From the NCBI GenBank assembly GCA_950295325.1, contig OX485805.1, positions 45,408,758 through 45,472,757 of the forward strand: a stretch of 64,000 nt of DNA. The letters run 5' to 3'. The DNA is from Polytrichum commune (taxonomy: Eukaryota > Streptophyta > Polytrichopsida > Polytrichales > Polytrichaceae). Shown here in pieces: positions 58,473 through 64,000 of the stretch (the first letter of the stretch is position 1; each line of letters starts with the position of its first letter). A program made the position numbers and the translations under genes. The notes beneath the pieces were generated by a model. It had not been told where the DNA came from. It did not search any database and saw nothing but the letters and a program-made list of their open reading frames with translations.

Positions 58473-60621
58473 ATGGCGTTCGTCATGTCAAGCGTCGCTA
58501 ACGTCTCAGTGGCAGCAGTGGCTCCCGCTGCTGCTCGCGGTGCTTCAGGCTTGAAGCAGGCGTCACCCACCAACGTCAGGTTTAACAGTGGTAAGCATGG
58601 ATGTTTGCTGCCGCAGGTCATGGTTGTTTGGTGACGGTCGTGGACATGGTCTAGGTGATTCTAGAGCATGTTGTATCGCTCCGAAGTAGCAGGATTGCGG
58701 AGAGATAGATGAGTTGAATTGTTTGATTATCACAACTTTTAAAGAAGCCGGCTCATTAGATTAGATTCGAGCAGATTTTCATGATCTCGAGTTTCCTCAA
58801 GATGATAATACCGCTACTTGAACTTGTTGCAGCTTAGTGCTGGACTTTCGAGATTGTCCCAATTGTAGTTTTACCCATGATGTTTTGTGCATTCTGTTAG
58901 CGAAATGCTCTTCTGTGGATGTCAGTTAAGCTATCGCAAAACATATGTTATGTTGGTCACTCTGTAGCGAAGTGGGGTGGTCTCTGCACGTCTGTACCTG
59001 TGAGGTTAATTTATGCGAATTGTTCACTGAATGTTGAGGTGATTCTAGAGCACATTCCACCTGTAAAAAGGAAAAATGCGGAAGGGATAGATGTGGTAAT
59101 ATTGATATTCGTACTGGTTTGTAACCAGCCGAAGTCTTAAAATTCAGCACACCATCACGAGTTTCTTCAAAATGTACAACCTTGGTTAGTAGTGCTAGGG
59201 TGCAACCCCGTTCGTTTCTGCACCACCTGTGATGTACAGTTCACATACACATCAGGGGTGGTTGTCCCCTCTCCCTTTGTCTACTACCCATCCTGTCTTG
59301 CTGATGGTGTGTGGGTGTCAAGGAATAGCTCTCACAGGAACTATGTTGAAGGTCACCTCTAGCGAGGTGGGGTGGTAAATGCAACTGTGTGTGTGTTCGT
59401 ATATCTACACAAAAAATAAAATGAAGTAAGAGTTTATTTTATGATGAGGAGAAAGGGGCCGCTAACAAAGTCCATCGTTGGTCGAGTGCCATAGTTGAAT
59501 GTAGGAAATGCATAATCTGGAATAGTAGGTTGCAGGTGATCTGACAGTTGGCTTGCTATTTGACAGGTGCCGCTCTGTCATTCAAGAGAATATCTGGTTT
59601 GGTGGTGCGCTCCGAGGGTAAGGCCGAGCCAGGCTCCGGTGCTGGCAGGAGCAACGCCCCCACCAGCCCCACATCCCCACCCGGTCTCAGCGGTACCGAG
59701 GTCCCCCTCGGTGTGATCTCCAGCAGCGCTCCTCTCGCCCAGGGCACAGACAAGCCGGTCGGGGAAAGAATCGCTTACATTTGCCAAGACTGTGGGTACG
59801 TCTACGACCAGGAGACACCCTTCGAAGATGTCCCCGACGAATACAACTGCCCTCGTAAGTTCATTTCCTCCTTCCTCCACCCGACCAAGAACATCCTTCC
59901 TACCAATACTGTCTTCCAATGCTACCGTTAATGTCTGCATGCAATACCTTCAAGTTACTTGTATGAAGGGAAAATCACATCCAATTCGATGTCGTTGAGT
60001 ATTCCTCAGAGTCTTTAAATGCCACTATAGCTATCTGTCACATTTGTTGTCCCTGTTAGAGGATCTTCCGATCGTCTTTCAATGCTACATTACTGTCTGC
60101 ACGCAGTCTAAAAGGAGAAAATATTATGGTGGTCGGAACTTTGCTTGGGCCTACTTTCCATGGCAATGAAGCCAAATACTGCTGTTTTGTGAATTGTCAA
60201 AGCTAGGAACACCACCTTCTTGCCCGAGACTGAAGAGTCTTTTTGACACAGATTATGAATGTGTTCAAATCAAACTACAACTCACTACCTACATAGTTTA
60301 AATTAGAGTTACTCTACATAGACACAGGATCACATTGAAATTATGCAATGTCAGGGGTTAGCACTGAGACACCCTACCAAGTGACAAGTATTCTGCAATA
60401 GTTTAGTAAGTTGCAGCATTTTTGCAACATTTTGCAAAGAGTGTGACATTCTAGTGTTTTGGCTGTGTCCTGCTTGGATTGCAGAGTGCAAGGCACCCAA
60501 GGCACGCTTCACCATGGCCAATGCCTCTGTTGAGGAAGTGCTAGACACGACGAAGGAGGACGATGCTGTGTCACGTGGAACCGGCGAGTTGAGCGGTAGC
60601 CCCCCCTCAAACAGCAACTAG
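58473..60621 (+). CDS. Rubredoxin-family protein, probably plastid-targeted, three exons, 180 aa
   Basis: A small iron protein with a rubredoxin fold, expected to hold one Fe in a four-cysteine site and to act in electron transfer or photosystem assembly. Exons: 58473-58590, 59567-59854, 60485-60621, with GTAAG donors and in-phase joins. The two CxxC knuckles are YICQDCGYVYD (about 110-120) and CPQC completed across the last splice junction (Cys 135 and 138), followed by KAPKARF. The first 55 or so residues are rich in Ala, Ser and Val with few acids (MAFVMSSVANVSVAAVAPAA), typical of a chloroplast transit peptide. A Pro/Ser/Gly linker follows. The C-terminal tail after the domain is acidic then Ser/Gly-rich and has no membrane span, unlike plant RBD1, and there is no PDZ domain as in ENH1. 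It is therefore a soluble rubredoxin-like protein of unassigned role. Confidence 0.9.
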
Positions 60622-60732
60622 AGGATTGAAAAGAAATGACCAAGTTGATAGATTGCAACATTCTGCAACAGACGCGGTCGTTGTGTACATTAGAGTTTTT
60701 CTGTGTAAATTAGGTACTATTGCATGCACAGG

Positions 60733-61110
60733 GGATGTGTAGCCTGAGCATTGTGCCCGCGTGTGTGGTGTTTTTTTTTGTGGAGTTTCGGAATTTGTAT
60801 ATCGATCTGCATCCCCATGGATGATGTAGGTGAGCTTTGGTGCTTCCGATTCCGACTGTACCAATATTTTGATCCCACTTGCAAAGTTACCTTAATTGAT
60901 TGATTCATGTTTCAAAATCCGAAGTGTATGTATGGGTGATTGAGCATTGTGAGCGTGCATTGTATGGTGTTTTTCCGGAGTATTGAAAGTTGTACATCAA
61001 TATCCATCACAATGGATGATGTGGGTAAGATAAGTCGGTGTGTCAAATTCTTTCTGTACCAACATTTGACCTTCGTTTGTAAAGGTACCTCAATTTGTTG
61101 ATCATGGATG
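60733..61110 (+). repeat. Tandemly duplicated 3' flank of the rubredoxin gene
   Basis: Two copies about 196 bp apart share GAGCATTGTG (60746 and 60942), TGGTGTTTTT, a GGAGTxTxGxAA stretch, TGTAxATCxAT, ATGGATGATGTRGGT, CTGTACCAAYATTT and GTAAAGKTACCT. This probably contains the 3' UTR and polyadenylation region in duplicate. The copies have clearly diverged. Confidence 0.65.
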
Positions 61111-61689
61111 GTATCTTGCAGTCTAGATAATAGTTTTTAAAAGTGTACTGTTGGTACTTACACTTGGATGTTATCAATCGGATTCTATTAATTTACACTC
61201 TAATCAATGTCAATGTTTTGCTTTATCTTGTGATGTTGGCAACATTACCTTGGAGGAGGACTATGTCTTTACTGTATTTCCCCAGAAAACTCGCATCTTC
61301 TTGTTGGAGCTTGGATGTTTGTGTAAATCCATTCATTGGGAAGGTAACAACGCAATGGATTGTTTTGTATCTTGAGAAAAAGAGATTTCTAGCTTAATTG
61401 ACTCCGAAAATGGCATTAGACGCCCGGAATTACTCTCGTAGGATCTAAATGAAATGAAACATGCCTTCACCCTACAAGAGTCTTCTCCAATGATCATCAA
61501 TAACTGATTTGGAAACAAAGCTGAAATGAATACTAATATACCAATGGCCGAAGATGTAGAGATGGCTGTGCTGATGTAGTTTATTAACTTAATTTAATGC
61601 TACAGAAGGTTTGGTACATCCTGAATGGTATATTCATATCACTGGTTAGTAGTTACATAGCTCATTCCAGTAAGGTGGGAAATCTCTCA
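61111..61689. other. Intergenic, no gene seen
   Basis: Short overlapping frames (61143-61397) show no recognisable protein. Nothing else noted. Confidence 0.45.
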
Positions 61690-62066
61690 AAGCAAATGAG
61701 AGAACTCTTGATAGTAAACATGTCCTGAACATTATACATCGGGCTTGTACAACTTTTTCTTGTCAATTAGTAATAGCACTTCAAAACTGCCAACCTCTCT
61801 GAAATACAGAGTCGCAAGACATCCTCAGGAAGGGAACAGTGTTCAGTGAATTTGGCAGCATCTTTTTTGCTGATCTAATGAAACTTCCATGTTGGTTCTT
61901 ACAAGTATTTCTGTTTCGCTTCAACTCAAGCAAGAAGTGACAAATTTGCATAGCAACCTAGGGTCTTGAAAGGGTGTGAATTGTTTGTGGAGGGGATTGA
62001 GAGAGTGCTATTTTCAGCATAAAAGCAGCAGTGATGTTTTGCAGTTGCAAATAGCAACTTCCTCGA
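61690..62066 (+). repeat. Direct repeat, copy 2 of 2
   Basis: Counterpart of 55747-56113 in the same orientation, about 75-80% similar by eye. It is non-coding. Confidence 0.6.
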
Positions 62067-63529
62067 GTCTCTACATACTTGCTAACTCTGTGGAAGTCCC
62101 ACTTCTTACTTCCATTCACTCGATATCTGTTAAGGTATGCGGCCCTATTGTGGCTCGCATTTCCACATCCAGAGACAATTTTGACTGTTGGAGTGGCTCA
62201 GGAATTGTTGCATCCGGTTAGCAATCGTGAATCAGGCAAATTATAATTTCCAACTTCAGAATTGGAGTTCATATGCAAATGTTGAAAGAAGTGAAAAAAA
62301 TTCTCGATCTTTCTCTATATGTGATCACATAGACCCTCCCGATCGCCTTCACTGTAGGATCTAGATTGGTGTCTGTATTTTAAGCACACAATCCAATGAC
62401 ATGATGGTTTTAGACGAACAAGATACCGAAGTAAGCTGCCACAGCTCAGATAATTTGTTACAGATTGGCTTTAATTGTGTCTCTCTCTCAATCGACTCAT
62501 TGTTTTTGTTGCAATGACTTTTGATTTCTCATCTAGGGATGGCCTCTCACGGAGCTTAACAATATTTTGGCACTGCACAATCACTATTGTAATTTGTGTT
62601 GTGGCATGAGGAATGTGAGATGAGGAAAAATTGATGAGAAATGTTTAGGGGGTTTAGCATACACCATCATGTGCTTGTGAGCATACCTAGTGTATGTACT
62701 TTGTCAATGGCCCTACAAGAGGAGTGGGTATTGTACATTCTAAGATGTGTTATACTTTAAAGCATGTTTCCAAGGGTTGTATTGAGAATTTTCACAAAAG
62801 AGAAGTTGTGAATCAAGGGACTACATGCCATCCATATAGTTAAAATTAATATTTTTGATCTTTGGGAGAGTTCATCACAAATACAAATCTTATGGCTTCC
62901 TTGAGAAACAATTACGTGGTATTCGTCACAATCACATCTATGATGAATACAATGATGGGAATGTGCAAACATAATCCTTAGGTTCTTCAAGTACATAATT
63001 GGCAAAAAGTCTTGTGAGATATGGTAACCCTTTATGAGGCATGTGGATAACATTGATGCATTCACCATATGTGACAAAAAATTTGAGTATCTAAGGTAAA
63101 CATGTCTTACATGGCTAGTTTTGGTAGTTTGTCATGATTCTCAACATGAGTTTTGAAGTTCAAGATTTCCTTGGATCCACAAATGTGATATTATGTGATT
63201 TTGGCACAATCTATAGTTCGGTTTGTTTATTTATCTCATCTCCCATGTTGTTGCTATAAATTTCCAATGTCACAAGTGCCGGGGTCATAAAATGACCATA
63301 TACCCCCCCCCTCATTATGGTGATCATTGAGCCTAGAATGATTATCAAGTTTTGAGCATCTAGTCCAAATCCCTTTTAAGCAAATGTCTTTTTGATATCT
63401 GTTTTTGAATTCACATGTAACCACAAACCACTCAAATACAGGTGACTAAGTGAGAATATCAACCAAGTTAGGTATGCATACTTTATATGGAAAAGAAGAA
63501 GAAAAAAGAAAAACTGTCAAAAACTTTGT
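62067..63529. other. Intergenic, no gene seen
   Basis: The minus-strand frame at 62757-63077 has no recognisable content. A run of nine C lies at 63303-63311. The segment from about 63310 to 63410 weakly resembles part of RPP30 intron 1 (about 52130-52260: GATCATT.., GAGCCTARAATG, GTTTTGAGCA). Confidence 0.4.
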
Positions 63530-63740
63530 ACATTTGAACCCCATATTCAATAGCATTAAGGTATTTAATTGATCTAAAAGGTGTGCTTGAAGAATAAGTT
63601 AGTTTTAAGAAAGGTCACTTTTGACACAATCAACTTAAGATGTCCAAAGCATACAACTCACATACACGTTTGTGTGGAGGGAGAGGCCCATATCAGGCCA
63701 CTTTAAAGACACTTAAGGTTCAATGGGTAACCCCTAGACA
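63530..63740 (+). repeat. Repeat related to a segment of RPP30 intron 3
   Basis: Counterpart of 53440-53645, same orientation, with GGTCACTTTTGACACAAT as the longest shared word. Beyond 63740 nothing further was recognised to the end of the window. Confidence 0.5.
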
Positions 63741-64000
63741 CTTTCAGAGCCCAATTTTGGCCTTTCATACATATATAGTACTTTGAAGTTGTAAAATGTG
63801 AATATGCATTGTGATGCAAATTTTGTGGAAAATAATGACAGCTTATTGTTTTAGAATGTTATACTTCTTGAACTTCACACAAAAAACGTTAAAATAAGTT
63901 GATGAAGGTTTCGTATCATCCACTATAAAGAAAGAGTGCACAATAAGCACAAAATTGCTAGTAAAGGCAATTAGATATTTAAAGATGTCACAACATTACT

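Noticed and set aside
1-64000. CRISPR arrays, bacterial operons or organelle DNA
   Set aside because: No regularly spaced direct repeats with unique spacers. Genes are intron-bearing and widely spaced. No plastid or mitochondrial gene was recognised.

Overview
This window reads as nuclear DNA of a land plant. The base composition is strongly AT-rich. Genes are sparse, carry GT-AG introns, and lie among small non-autonomous DNA transposons and worn dispersed repeats. The best lineage clue is an orthologue of DUO1, the male-germline R2R3-MYB, on the minus strand. A plant-type 4-coumarate-CoA-ligase-like (4CLL) gene, a plastid-type rubredoxin and RNase P subunit RPP30 agree with a plant origin. 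DUO1 occurs from charophytes to flowering plants. The SGCKF sequence at the R2/R3 junction, unlike the angiosperm form as I remember it, makes me lean to a spore-bearing plant (bryophyte, lycophyte or fern), but the sequence does not settle it.

Layout. 1-8.1 kb: intergenic, with dispersed repeats, a TA-flanked 360-bp MITE, a GC-rich island and a 127-bp hairpin. 8,159-16,239 (-): a complete eight-exon 4CLL gene (548 aa) whose introns hold a MITE, a 5S rRNA-like fragment, a tRNA-like SINE head, telomere-type repeats and a degenerate triplication. 16.2-24.9 kb: intergenic repeats and decayed open frames. 24,959-27,685: nested inverted repeats, namely an old TAA-flanked palindrome split by a 999-bp foldback element with 9-bp target duplications, beside a younger TAA-flanked palindrome made of two head-to-head units. 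29,600-30,099: a 500-bp MITE. 31,602-31,997 (+): a small intronless J-domain gene behind a 21-bp repeat array. 37,301-42,611 (-): DUO1 in four exons with a predicted GC-AG intron. 45,388-45,743 and 48,214-48,718: two more terminal-inverted-repeat elements. 51,437-54,970 (+): RPP30 in five exons. 58,473-60,621 (+): a rubredoxin-family gene in three exons with a GC-rich 5' region and a tandemly duplicated 3' flank. 61-64 kb: intergenic.

The five genes are unrelated single-copy loci, not a pathway or cluster: acyl-CoA activation (probably peroxisomal), sperm-cell transcription, tRNA 5' processing, plastid electron transfer and a co-chaperone. All gene models were built by hand from splice consensus, reading phase and protein-family similarity. 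Three of the four multi-exon models close in phase with canonical sites throughout. DUO1 needs one GC donor. I saw no tRNA or intact rRNA gene, no CRISPR array and no recognisable LTR or virus-like element.
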